6,009 nt of DNA from Chromatiales bacterium (GTDB lineage: Bacteria > Pseudomonadota > Gammaproteobacteria > SZUA-152): NCBI GenBank assembly GCA_026999335.1, contig JALTPW010000057.1, positions 1 through 6,009 of the forward strand. Direction: 5' to 3'. This document shows positions 1-5,976 of this stretch, in pieces; position 1 is the stretch's first letter, and every line of letters starts with the position of its first letter. A program made the translations under genes and the position numbers. The notes below the pieces were generated by a model. It had not been told where the DNA came from. It searched no databases and saw only the letters and a list, made by a program, of their open reading frames with translations.

Positions 1-80
1 CCGCGATGGGTTTGCTAAATACCGCAGAAGGCACGATGAGCCGCTCCCACCTGGCAATCGCGGGCATGGCCCGCTCCTAC
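1..80 (-). repeat. REP-like palindromic repeat at the end of fadE
   Basis: Read on the minus strand, the sequence from the fadE stop codon onwards is TAGGAGCGGGCCATGCCCGC followed by GATTGCC. This closely resembles the REP units of Pseudomonas and related gammaproteobacteria (GTAGGAGCGGGC..GCCCGCGA, from memory). The hairpin is formed by GCGGGC (60-65) and GCCCGC (69-74) with a 3-nt loop. A second, degenerate head, GTGGGAGCGGCTC, follows at 38-50. The first bases of the window, CCGCGATGGG, look like the tail of a copy in the opposite orientation, so this may be one end of an inverted REP pair cut by the window edge. Such elements usually sit between genes and can stabilise the 3' end of the upstream mRNA. 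There is no U-run, so it is not a classic terminator. The hairpin is seen directly; the family assignment is by resemblance. Confidence 0.6.
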
Positions 81-2533
81 GATTTTTCCGTGCGGCATAT
101 CAGCGCCTCTTTCTCGAATTCATCCACGGCGATGGCCTCACGGCGCGCCTCGTCAGCAGCCTGCCATTGTTCGTACTCTGTGTCATTGATGACCCGCAAG
201 CGATGCGCATCGGCCATCAATTCGACCTCCGGCGCACTCGCCAGTTCGCCATTGCGCACCGCCGTGCGGACGCGTTTTTCCAGTGGCGCCACGGCTACTA
301 TGGCCGTCAGTGCATGCTCCAGGACACCAATGGCATGGTGCGTATCCTGTGGAGAAAACAGGCCCCGGGTGAGGCGGTCACGCGCCTCTGAAGGCGCCAG
401 CAACAGGTCGGCGCACTGGTGCCCAAGGCGATCCGAGGGGCCATGAAAGGGACGGCCCAGTGGGAACACCACGAGCCGCATCAACCAGGCCGCCGGGCGG
501 CTGGGGAAGTTTTTGAACAGATCACTGAGACCCCGCTGGATTTCGTGCAGGGCGTGTTCACACACCCATTGCAATAACGGCAGATCCTGCGTCGGGCGGC
601 CCTGATCCTCGTAACGCTTGAGGGCAGCGGAGGCGAGATACAGCCAGCTCAGCACGTCGGCAAGACGGCCGGAGAGTTTTTCGCGCCGCTTGAGGCTGCC
701 ACCCAGCACCAGCATGGAAACATCCGAGACAAAGGCGAAAGCGGCGCTCATGCGCGTCAGTTGCTGGAAGTAACGTCGCGACGGGCTGCTCAAGGCGCCA
801 TGCAGCGGCGTGCGGGCGAATCGCGCGCCGCTGAGACCGAGGAACAGGCTGCGTACGGCGTTGGAGATGGCGAAACCGACGTGGCCAGTAATGGCCGCAT
901 CGAAGGCCCCGGCGTCCTTGGCCGCCACGGCCTGCATTTCACGCAGCACAAAGGGATGGCAACGCACCGCGCCCTGACCGAAGATAATCAGGCTGCGGGT
1001 CAGGATGTTCGCCCCCTCCACGGTAATACTGATGGGGATGGCCTGATAGACCCGCCCGGCAAAGTTTCGTGGCCCCATGCAGATACCCTTGCCGCCCTGC
1101 ACGTCCATGGCGTCGTTGACCACCGTACGCATGGCCTCGGTGAGCTGGTATTTCACCACCGCGGAGATAACCGACGGGCTTTCACCCTGATCCACGGCAC
1201 TGGCGGTGAGGGTGCGCGCCGCATCCATCATGTAGGTCAGCCCGGCGATGCGCGCCAGCGCCTCCTCCACGCCCTCAAAGCGGCCGATGGGGGTCTTGAA
1301 TTGCTTGCGCACGCGGGCGTAGGCACCGGTCGCGCGGCTCATAAGCTTGCCAGCGCCGGTGGACAGGGCGGGCAACGAGATAGCACGCCCAGCGGCCAGA
1401 CATTCCATCAACATGCGCCAGCCCTGCCCGGCGCGTGACTGCCCACCGATGATCCAGTCCACGGGAATAAACACATCGCGGCCACGGGTCGGCCCGTTCA
1501 TGAAGGCTTGATTGAGGGGAAAGTGACGGTAGCTGACTTCCACCCCCGACGTGTCGGTGGGAATCAGGGCACAGGTGATACCGAGATTTTTCTTTCCGCC
1601 AAATTCATCACCCAGCAGCCCGTCGGGATCGAACAGCTTGAAGGCCAGGCCCAGCACCGTGGCCACCGGGCCGAGGGTGATATAACGCTTGTCCCAGTTG
1701 AGACGAATACCCAGCACATCGGACTTCCCGTTGAAATCGGCCCGGCAGACCACACCGCTATCGGTCATGGCGGCGGCATCGGAACCGGCCTCGGGCGAAG
1801 TAAGGGCAAAACAGGGAATCTCCTCACCCGTCGCCAGGCGCGGCAGATAGTGATTCTTCTGCTCGTCGGTGCCGTAGCGCAACAGCAGCTCAGCAGGGCC
1901 GAGGGAATTGGGCACCATCACCGTCACCGCTGCGGTAATCGAACGACTGGCCACCTTCATCACTACTGCGGAATGGGCCAGAGCGGAAAACTCAAGGCCA
2001 CCGAAGTGGCGTGGAATGATCATGCCGAAAAAACCCTCGGCCTTGAGATAGTCCCAAACCTCCGGCGGCAGATCACGGTCGACCTGGGTGATATGCCAGT
2101 CGTCGATCATGCCGCACAGGGTTTCCACCGGGCCATCGAGAAAGGCCCGCTCATCGGGCGTCAGTTTTGGTGGCGGGGTTTCCATCAGTCGCGACCATTT
2201 CGGCATACCGGAAAACAGTTCGCCATCCCACCAGACGCTACCGGCCTCCAGCGCTTCGCGTTCGGTATCCGACATGGCGGGCATGATTTTACTAAAATGT
2301 TTAAACAGGCGATCCGTCAACCAGGCGCGGCGCAGGGAAGGGACATTGAGCGGCACCGTAATGGCGAGAAACACCAGCCAGGCCAGCGCCTGTGGCCCAG
2401 CGCCCGCCCCACCCCACAGACCCCAGACGATCAGCCATCCCGCCAGCAACAGCGAAGCGGACAACAGCGACCAGCGCAGGTAAAACACCAGTCCCACGGT
2501 GATAACAAACAGACCAACCCAGACGATGCTCAT
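77..2533 (-). CDS. fadE: Acyl-CoA dehydrogenase FadE
   Basis: FadE is the FAD-dependent enzyme that converts fatty acyl-CoA to trans-2-enoyl-CoA, the first step of beta-oxidation. The 818-aa product is close to E. coli FadE (about 814 aa) and collinear with it. Two N-terminal hydrophobic segments (about 4-40 and 48-63) suggest membrane association. The acyl-CoA dehydrogenase core spans about 125-525, with the flavin/substrate segment CFALTSPEAGSDAA (241-254), RKQFKTPIGRFEG (409-421), DVQGGKGI (477-484) and ITVEGANILTR (503-513). E506 in that last motif aligns with the catalytic Glu of the family. The rest (about 530-800) matches the FadE-specific C-terminal domain (DUF1974), including VLGGSLKRREK and the LYLASAALKRYEDQGR stretch. 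The ATG is supported by AGGAG 5 nt upstream. It lies 12 nt after the hydrolase gene, so the two are probably co-transcribed. The stop codon is embedded in a REP-like element. No lesions are seen. Confidence 0.97.
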   Translation of the reverse strand: MSIVWVGLFVITVGLVFYLRWSLLSASLLLAGWLIVWGLWGGAGAGPQALAWLVFLAITVPLNVPSLRRAWLTDRLFKHFSKIMPAMSDTEREALEAGSVWWDGELFSGMPKWSRLMETPPPKLTPDERAFLDGPVETLCGMIDDWHITQVDRDLPPEVWDYLKAEGFFGMIIPRHFGGLEFSALAHSAVVMKVASRSITAAVTVMVPNSLGPAELLLRYGTDEQKNHYLPRLATGEEIPCFALTSPEAGSDAAAMTDSGVVCRADFNGKSDVLGIRLNWDKRYITLGPVATVLGLAFKLFDPDGLLGDEFGGKKNLGITCALIPTDTSGVEVSYRHFPLNQAFMNGPTRGRDVFIPVDWIIGGQSRAGQGWRMLMECLAAGRAISLPALSTGAGKLMSRATGAYARVRKQFKTPIGRFEGVEEALARIAGLTYMMDAARTLTASAVDQGESPSVISAVVKYQLTEAMRTVVNDAMDVQGGKGICMGPRNFAGRVYQAIPISITVEGANILTRSLIIFGQGAVRCHPFVLREMQAVAAKDAGAFDAAITGHVGFAISNAVRSLFLGLSGARFARTPLHGALSSPSRRYFQQLTRMSAAFAFVSDVSMLVLGGSLKRREKLSGRLADVLSWLYLASAALKRYEDQGRPTQDLPLLQWVCEHALHEIQRGLSDLFKNFPSRPAAWLMRLVVFPLGRPFHGPSDRLGHQCADLLLAPSEARDRLTRGLFSPQDTHHAIGVLEHALTAIVAVAPLEKRVRTAVRNGELASAPEVELMADAHRLRVINDTEYEQWQAADEARREAIAVDEFEKEALICRTEKS

Positions 2534-2538
2534 GTTTT

Positions 2539-2543
2539 CTCCT
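2539..2543 (-). promoter_or_regulatory. Shine-Dalgarno of fadE
   Basis: The minus strand reads TCAGGAGAAAAC directly before the fadE ATG. AGGAG is 5 nt from the start codon and fits entirely in the 12-nt gap after the stop codon of the upstream gene. It fixes the fadE start and supports translation from a shared two-gene message. Confidence 0.85.
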
Positions 2544-2545
2544 GA

Positions 2546-3478
2546 CTATCTTGTTGCCGACGACCCTTTCGCCGTTTCCACTGCCGTCAGCGGCGCATCG
2601 ACCTCCGCCTGCCCCTTGTCCACTGCGGCCTCCCCGACCGGCACGGGAATCATGCCATTCTCGCCGGGAATAAAGCATTCGTTTTCGCCGTTGCACACCA
2701 CACCCTCGGTATCCCAAGGCAGCTGACGGTAAACGGCCAGATCATTCAGCCCCAGCAGCGGGTACTTGATGATCTCGAAATAGGGAGAAGTATCGAAGTC
2801 ACGCGGCACATAGAGGCGGGTATTACGCTTGTAGAGCTTGATGGTGCCATTTTTCTCGCGGTGGATCACCGGCAGGATGGGAAACTGCACCGAAGAAAAG
2901 GCCGAGGCGATCATGGTCGAGCACACGGTGCGGGTCGGCATACCGATGTTATGCTCGAACAGGCTGGAGCGCCAGCGGCGTGGAATGACACCGTAGGGGA
3001 GCAGAAAGCGCGCCAGATCCAGCAACTGGCGCACGTCGTAGGCATGCCCCAGGTGCTTCGCCGCAAAGGCCAGCACCCGTCCCGCATCCGTACGCGACAG
3101 ACCTGCCGGGCGGCAGATTCGCACATGTTCACCAGCATATTTCTTCAGTGGAGAAATGACCGTGCCCTCGCCCAGCAGTGGCTCGATGATGAGTTGATCC
3201 GAGGGATCGCCGTCGTACAACCAGCTCACATGCTCGCGCAGGCTCTCGTCTTCGATGTCGTGCAGACGGCCCAAGTACAGCGCCGAATGCGTCCACTGGC
3301 TCTGGGTAATGGTCTTGATCACCTCGCTGACCCGCGCCCGCCCCTCCACCAGCAGCACATCGCAGGGACGAATCTCAAAACCCAGGCGCTCAAAATCACA
3401 TTGCGGCACGCCTGACGGCCCACCCTCGTGGATGAGCCAGTCGATGATCTTCCTGCCAAGCCAGCTAAACGGATTCAC
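2546..3478 (-). CDS. YiiX/YebB-like permuted NlpC/P60 cysteine hydrolase
   Basis: This 310-aa protein is probably a cysteine hydrolase with the permuted papain-like (YiiX/YebB, DUF830-type) fold, where the catalytic His precedes the Cys. The visible signature is RPCDVLLVEG (37-46), then QWTHSALYLG with H64, a polar residue candidate E99 in LIIEPLLG, and PTRTVCSTMIASAF with C186. No signal peptide is seen. The N-terminus (NPFSWLGRKIIDWLI) is amphipathic and could touch a membrane, while the last roughly 35 residues are a low-complexity Ala/Glu/Val tail. The start is GTG at 3476-3478. An in-frame TGA lies a few codons upstream, the nearby upstream ATG is out of frame, and the Shine-Dalgarno is weak, so the start is only moderately secure. 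It is the first gene of an operon with fadE. Superfamily relatives cleave peptides or amides or handle lipid acyl groups; the substrate here is unknown. A role with fatty acids is inference from context. Confidence 0.8.
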   Translation of the reverse strand: MNPFSWLGRKIIDWLIHEGGPSGVPQCDFERLGFEIRPCDVLLVEGRARVSEVIKTITQSQWTHSALYLGRLHDIEDESLREHVSWLYDGDPSDQLIIEPLLGEGTVISPLKKYAGEHVRICRPAGLSRTDAGRVLAFAAKHLGHAYDVRQLLDLARFLLPYGVIPRRWRSSLFEHNIGMPTRTVCSTMIASAFSSVQFPILPVIHREKNGTIKLYKRNTRLYVPRDFDTSPYFEIIKYPLLGLNDLAVYRQLPWDTEGVVCNGENECFIPGENGMIPVPVGEAAVDKGQAEVDAPLTAVETAKGSSATR

Positions 3479-3516
3479 GCCAATATTCAGTTTCTGCCAT
3501 CATAGTTGCTTGTCCA

Positions 3517-3545
3517 TATATAACAGCAATCTGCCTTTCGATTAA
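3517..3545 (-). promoter_or_regulatory. Candidate sigma70 promoter for hydrolase-fadE operon
   Basis: On the minus strand a weak -35 (TTAATC, 3540-3545) is separated by exactly 17 nt from a -10-like TATATA (3517-3522). This would start transcription about 30 nt upstream of the GTG start. Both boxes are imperfect and lie in a locally A+T-rich patch, so this is a candidate only. Confidence 0.35.
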
Positions 3546-3555
3546 GCATAGTTTG

Positions 3556-3572
3556 TGAAAACGGTGTTTTCA
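3556..3572. promoter_or_regulatory. 17-nt palindrome, candidate operator
   Basis: TGAAAAC-GGT-GTTTTCA is a perfect 7-3-7 inverted repeat in the divergent intergenic region. It lies about 80-95 nt upstream of the hydrolase start and just upstream of the candidate -35 box. The core AAAC-N3-GTTT fits the layout reported for PsrA of Pseudomonas (AAAC, 2-4 nt, GTTT), a TetR-family repressor released by long-chain fatty acids or their CoA esters. The flanking bases differ from the reported G/C. A role in controlling the fadE operon is therefore plausible but inferred. It is too short and lacks the U-run to be a terminator. Confidence 0.45.
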
Positions 3573-3686
3573 TGGCGCTGGACGATAACCAACGAAAAAA
3601 GTGCGATATGCATCACACTGGGGGCTTGAGGCGTGGGTTTTACAGGCATGGGAGCCTCCCCCTGCGGCCTCGGGCCTCAACTCAGC

Positions 3687-3692
3687 TATAAT
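3687..3692 (+). promoter_or_regulatory. Candidate -10 box for the transporter/bax unit
   Basis: A perfect TATAAT lies 31 nt before the transporter ATG at 3724. No convincing -35 is found at 16-18 nt upstream, where the sequence is G+C-rich. It would give a short leader of about 25 nt. If real, it now drives a broken gene and perhaps bax by read-through. Confidence 0.4.
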
Positions 3693-3723
3693 CCCCCGCC
3701 GTTTCAGCTCCGCTGGATGTCCC

Positions 3724-4516
3724 ATGACCGAAATTCTCACCCGGGCCGCGCTGCTGATCCTCGCTGGCACCCTGTGGAATGCTTTCCGCATCGGCGGGCA
3801 GGATCCGCAACTGCTGCGCCGTGCCATCGGCGACCTGGTCTATTTCCTGCTGCTGCCGGCGCTGGTACTGTCGGTACTGTGGTCGGCGCCACTGGGGCTG
3901 GACAGCCTGCGCATCGCCGCTGTCGCCGCCGCGGGTGTTGTCGCCGGACTGCTGCTGGCCGGCCTGTGGTATGCCTGGCGTAGCACCCCTCACCACCGCA
4001 CCGGCGCCCTGGTTCTCGCTGCGCCTTTCCCAACGCCACCTACCTCGGCCTGCCGGTGCTGGAGCACACCTTCGGCTCGTGGGCGCGCAGCATCGCCATC
4101 CAGTACGACCTGTTCGCCTGCACCCCCTTGCTGCTCAGTGTCGGTATCCTGTTGGCGCGCAACTATGGCAATCATGAAGAAACCGAGCCGGTGTGGCAGA
4201 CCCTACTGAAAGTCCCGCCGCTGTGGGCGGCACTGGCGGCCATTGGCCTCAATCTGGGCGAAGTGGCGGTGTTTTTCAAGGTAGTGCCGGTGTTATTGAT
4301 CCAGCTGGCGCTCATGCCGCTGCTGGTATGGGGCTGGGCAGAGCTGTCGGCCTGAGCGGCGACACCCTCGCCGGCGCAGTACTTGAAGCCGCCATGCCCA
4401 GCATGGTACTGGGCATGGTACTGTGTGACCGCTTCGGCCTCTACGCCATCACCGTCACCCTCGGCACCGCCCTCAGCCTGCTCACCCTGCCGTTGTGGTT
4501 CGGCCTGCTGCTGTGA
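3724..4516 (+). pseudogene. AEC-family transporter, frameshifted and internally shortened
   Basis: Three overlapping reading frames together encode one AEC (auxin efflux carrier/malonate carrier type) permease of the inner membrane. Frame 1 runs from ATG 3724 to about 4023 and ends on GALVLAA. The frame then slips back one base and continues AFPNATYLGLPVLEHTFG up to about 4349. A second one-base slip near 4349 restores GLSGDTLAGAVLEAAMPSM through to the stop at 4514-4516. Both slips are explained by loss of one G (GCGGCC to GCGCC, and CGGGCC to CGGCC). The repaired product is about 264 aa, whereas the family is usually about 300-320. The shortage falls after AIGLNLGEVA, where VFFKVVPVLLIQLALMPLL joins directly and one transmembrane helix (the seventh of ten) appears absent. 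The transported substrate cannot be inferred. Two real or artefactual indels plus an in-frame deletion make a decayed gene most likely. Confidence 0.8.
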
Positions 4517-4569
4517 CGGCCCGAAAAAAACAGGGCAAACTACCCACCCCGCAATAAACGAAGAATAAA

Positions 4570-5514
4570 ATGCGTATTAACCCCAATATTCTGACCAGCC
4601 TCGGTCGACTGATTCTCACCCCACTGTTCGTCGTTGGCATGGCCATGCAGAGTCTGTCGCTGCAGGCCGGATCGCTGTTTTACACTGAAAGTGAAAACCT
4701 GCAACCCTTCACCGTCGCTAGCGCCGCTGAACTGAAGGTCTTTTTCGACCAGCGGGATTACCGTTGGCCACCGGGCGGTCAGGTTCCCGCCATCGCCCTG
4801 CAACGCTTGCCGCCGGATTTTGCCGACATCCGCAGCAGCACCGCCCGCAAGCACCTGTTCCTGCGCACCCTGCTGCCCATGGTGCTGGCGGAAAACCGTC
4901 GCCTGCGCGAACAGCGCCAGCTGGTGCTGCTGTTACTGGACAATCCGCCACTGGCAGATGGAAGACTGGAGAAATGGCTGGCCGAAACGGCCCGCGAGTA
5001 CCGCATTCGCGGCGACCTGCGCACGGCGGAGAACCGTGTCGAACTGCTGCAAAGACTGGACGAAATCCCCACTGCACTGACCCTGGCCCAGGCCGCCATC
5101 GAATCCGGTTGGGGCACCTCCCGCTTTGCCCTGGAAGGCAACAGCCTGTTCGGCCAGTGGACCTACAAAAAGACCGGCGGCCTGACCCCGGAAAAGCGTG
5201 CCGAAGACGCCACCCACTCGGTCAAAGCCTTTCCTAACCTGCAAGCCTCGATACGCGCCTATATGCACAACCTCAACATCGGCCATGCCTACGAAGATCT
5301 GCGCGACACCCGCGCCCGCCTGCGTGCTGCCGGCGAGAAACCGGGCTCGCTGCAACTGGCTGCTCATCTGCAACGCTACTCACAACGCGGTGAGGACTAT
5401 GTACGCGAAGTACAGCGCATGATCAGCAGCCACGATTTTGCCGCCCTGTACCACGACGGCGCCCGCGAGCCGCGTCTGGTGGCATCGAATGCGCTGGAAA
5501 ACCAGGGATCATAA
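4570..5514 (+). CDS. bax: Bax-family (FlgJ-like) peptidoglycan glucosaminidase
   Basis: This 314-aa protein belongs to the Bax group (COG2992), whose glucosaminidase domain resembles that of the flagellar peptidoglycan hydrolase FlgJ. It is predicted to cut glycan strands of peptidoglycan in the periplasm. The N-terminus has a hydrophobic stretch (about 11-32) that could be a signal peptide or membrane anchor. A helical region rich in Arg and Leu (about 90-165) precedes the catalytic domain, which opens with LAQAAIESGWGTSRFA. E178 is the expected catalytic Glu. NSLFGQW (191-197), SVKAFPNLQASIRAYMHNLN and the LQRYSQRGEDYVREVQ helix then follow, all typical of the family. The ATG at 4570 has a weak purine-rich GAAGA about 5 nt upstream. 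It lies 53 nt after the broken transporter with no terminator between, so it may depend on the same promoter. No flagellar genes are nearby. It looks intact. Confidence 0.88.
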   Translation: MRINPNILTSLGRLILTPLFVVGMAMQSLSLQAGSLFYTESENLQPFTVASAAELKVFFDQRDYRWPPGGQVPAIALQRLPPDFADIRSSTARKHLFLRTLLPMVLAENRRLREQRQLVLLLLDNPPLADGRLEKWLAETAREYRIRGDLRTAENRVELLQRLDEIPTALTLAQAAIESGWGTSRFALEGNSLFGQWTYKKTGGLTPEKRAEDATHSVKAFPNLQASIRAYMHNLNIGHAYEDLRDTRARLRAAGEKPGSLQLAAHLQRYSQRGEDYVREVQRMISSHDFAALYHDGAREPRLVASNALENQGS

Positions 5515-5600
5515 AAGCATCTTTTGACCTGATTGGCTGAGCCGTCCATATCGACCATCGCCCTTACCCACCGCCCCTCCGGATCAAATAATACAGCCAG

Positions 5601-5630
5601 GTAGGGTGGGCAGGCTTTTCATGCCCACGT
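5601..5630 (+). repeat. Dispersed-repeat-like hairpin (GTAGGGTGGGCA type)
   Basis: GTAGGGTGGGCA is followed by ATGCCCACGT, so that GTGGGCA (5606-5612) pairs perfectly with TGCCCAC (5622-5628) across a 9-nt loop, GGCTTTTCA. Short elements beginning GTAGGGTGGGC and closing with GCCCACG recur between genes in many gammaproteobacteria (recalled, not searched). The T-tract lies in the loop rather than after the stem, so it does not fit a standard terminator, although the hairpin could still protect the bax transcript end. Confidence 0.5.
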
Positions 5631-5673
5631 GGAATGTAGAGACTGTAAATCAGATTGTGGGGACGTTAAGCAA

Positions 5674-5699
5674 GTAGCCTGGATTGAGCCCGATTTCCA
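5674..5699 (+). repeat. Degenerate repeat resembling GTAGCCCGGATTGAGC elements
   Basis: GTAGCCTGGATTGAGC followed by CGATTTCCA resembles the common intergenic element GTAGCCCGGATTGAGC...GAAATCCGGG (from memory). The original dyad is mostly lost: only TGGA (5680-5683) and TCCA (5696-5699) still pair cleanly. It lies about 45 bases after the GTAGGGTGGGCA hairpin, so the stretch may be a repeat graveyard. The assignment rests on resemblance alone. Confidence 0.3.
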
Positions 5700-5885
5700 T
5701 TAAAAAACACCCAATACAAGACATTCAAAAGAGGGATCAAAAAGATCAGCACTATGAAAAGCCGACAAAACCGTCCGCTCACCCGCTGTATTTTCTTTTT
5801 ATACCGTTATCGCCTGTGGTCATTCGCTTCAATTCTATTTCGATAGGATCACAGAACGAAAGTACAGGCAAACAATTATCGGCTT

Positions 5886-5900
5886 ACAATAAATTATTGT
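5886..5900. repeat. 15-nt A+T-rich palindrome
   Basis: ACAATAA-A-TTATTGT is a perfect inverted repeat with a single central base. It lies about 50 nt upstream of a candidate promoter facing the right edge, which would suit an operator for a gene beyond the window. It matches no regulator motif that I recognise, and short palindromes of this kind are more likely by chance in A+T-rich DNA. Confidence 0.3.
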
Positions 5901-5947
5901 GTTTTAGGTACCTGTCCAGACGGAGTCTCCTTGAGCGCCACGGGCCC

Positions 5948-5976
5948 CTGGCAGATCATTCCATAGTATCCATAAT
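5948..5976 (+). promoter_or_regulatory. Candidate sigma70 promoter facing the right edge
   Basis: CTGGCA (5948-5953, 4 of 6 matches to TTGACA) is spaced exactly 17 nt from CATAAT (5971-5976, 5 of 6 matches to TATAAT). Transcription would start near 5983, towards ATG codons at 5998 and 6004 close to the window end. The downstream gene is not visible, so this remains a pattern match. Confidence 0.35.

Larger units (their letters stand above)
3479..3723. other. Divergent intergenic region
   Basis: These 245 bases separate the leftward hydrolase-fadE operon from the rightward transporter-bax genes. Besides the candidate promoter and palindrome on the left side, the right half holds GGGAG-C-CTCCC (3650-3660). 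That is bracketed by complementary TTGAGGC (3626-3632) and GCCTCAA (3674-3680), so a folded leader is possible, although these would mostly lie upstream of the predicted transcription start on the plus strand. No credible small gene is seen. Confidence 0.6.

Noticed and set aside
761..1438. 225-aa open frame on the plus strand, antisense to fadE
   Set aside because: It lies wholly inside fadE, has low-complexity His/Gly/Arg-rich sequence and no Shine-Dalgarno or family signature.
1508..2545. 345-aa open frame on the plus strand, antisense to fadE
   Set aside because: fadE on the other strand is unmistakable across the whole span. The antisense product is rich in His, Gln and Gly without a recognisable domain, typical of a shadow frame in G+C-rich coding DNA.
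4020..4352. Programmed ribosomal frameshifting in the AEC transporter
   Set aside because: Neither break point has a canonical slippery heptamer or clear downstream pseudoknot, two such events in one permease gene would be extraordinary, and the product also lacks a helix.
5513..5525. AAAAG-CAT-CTTTT as a terminator right after bax
   Set aside because: The stem is only 5 bp and mostly A-T, with a 3-nt loop and no following T-run, so it is too weak to call.
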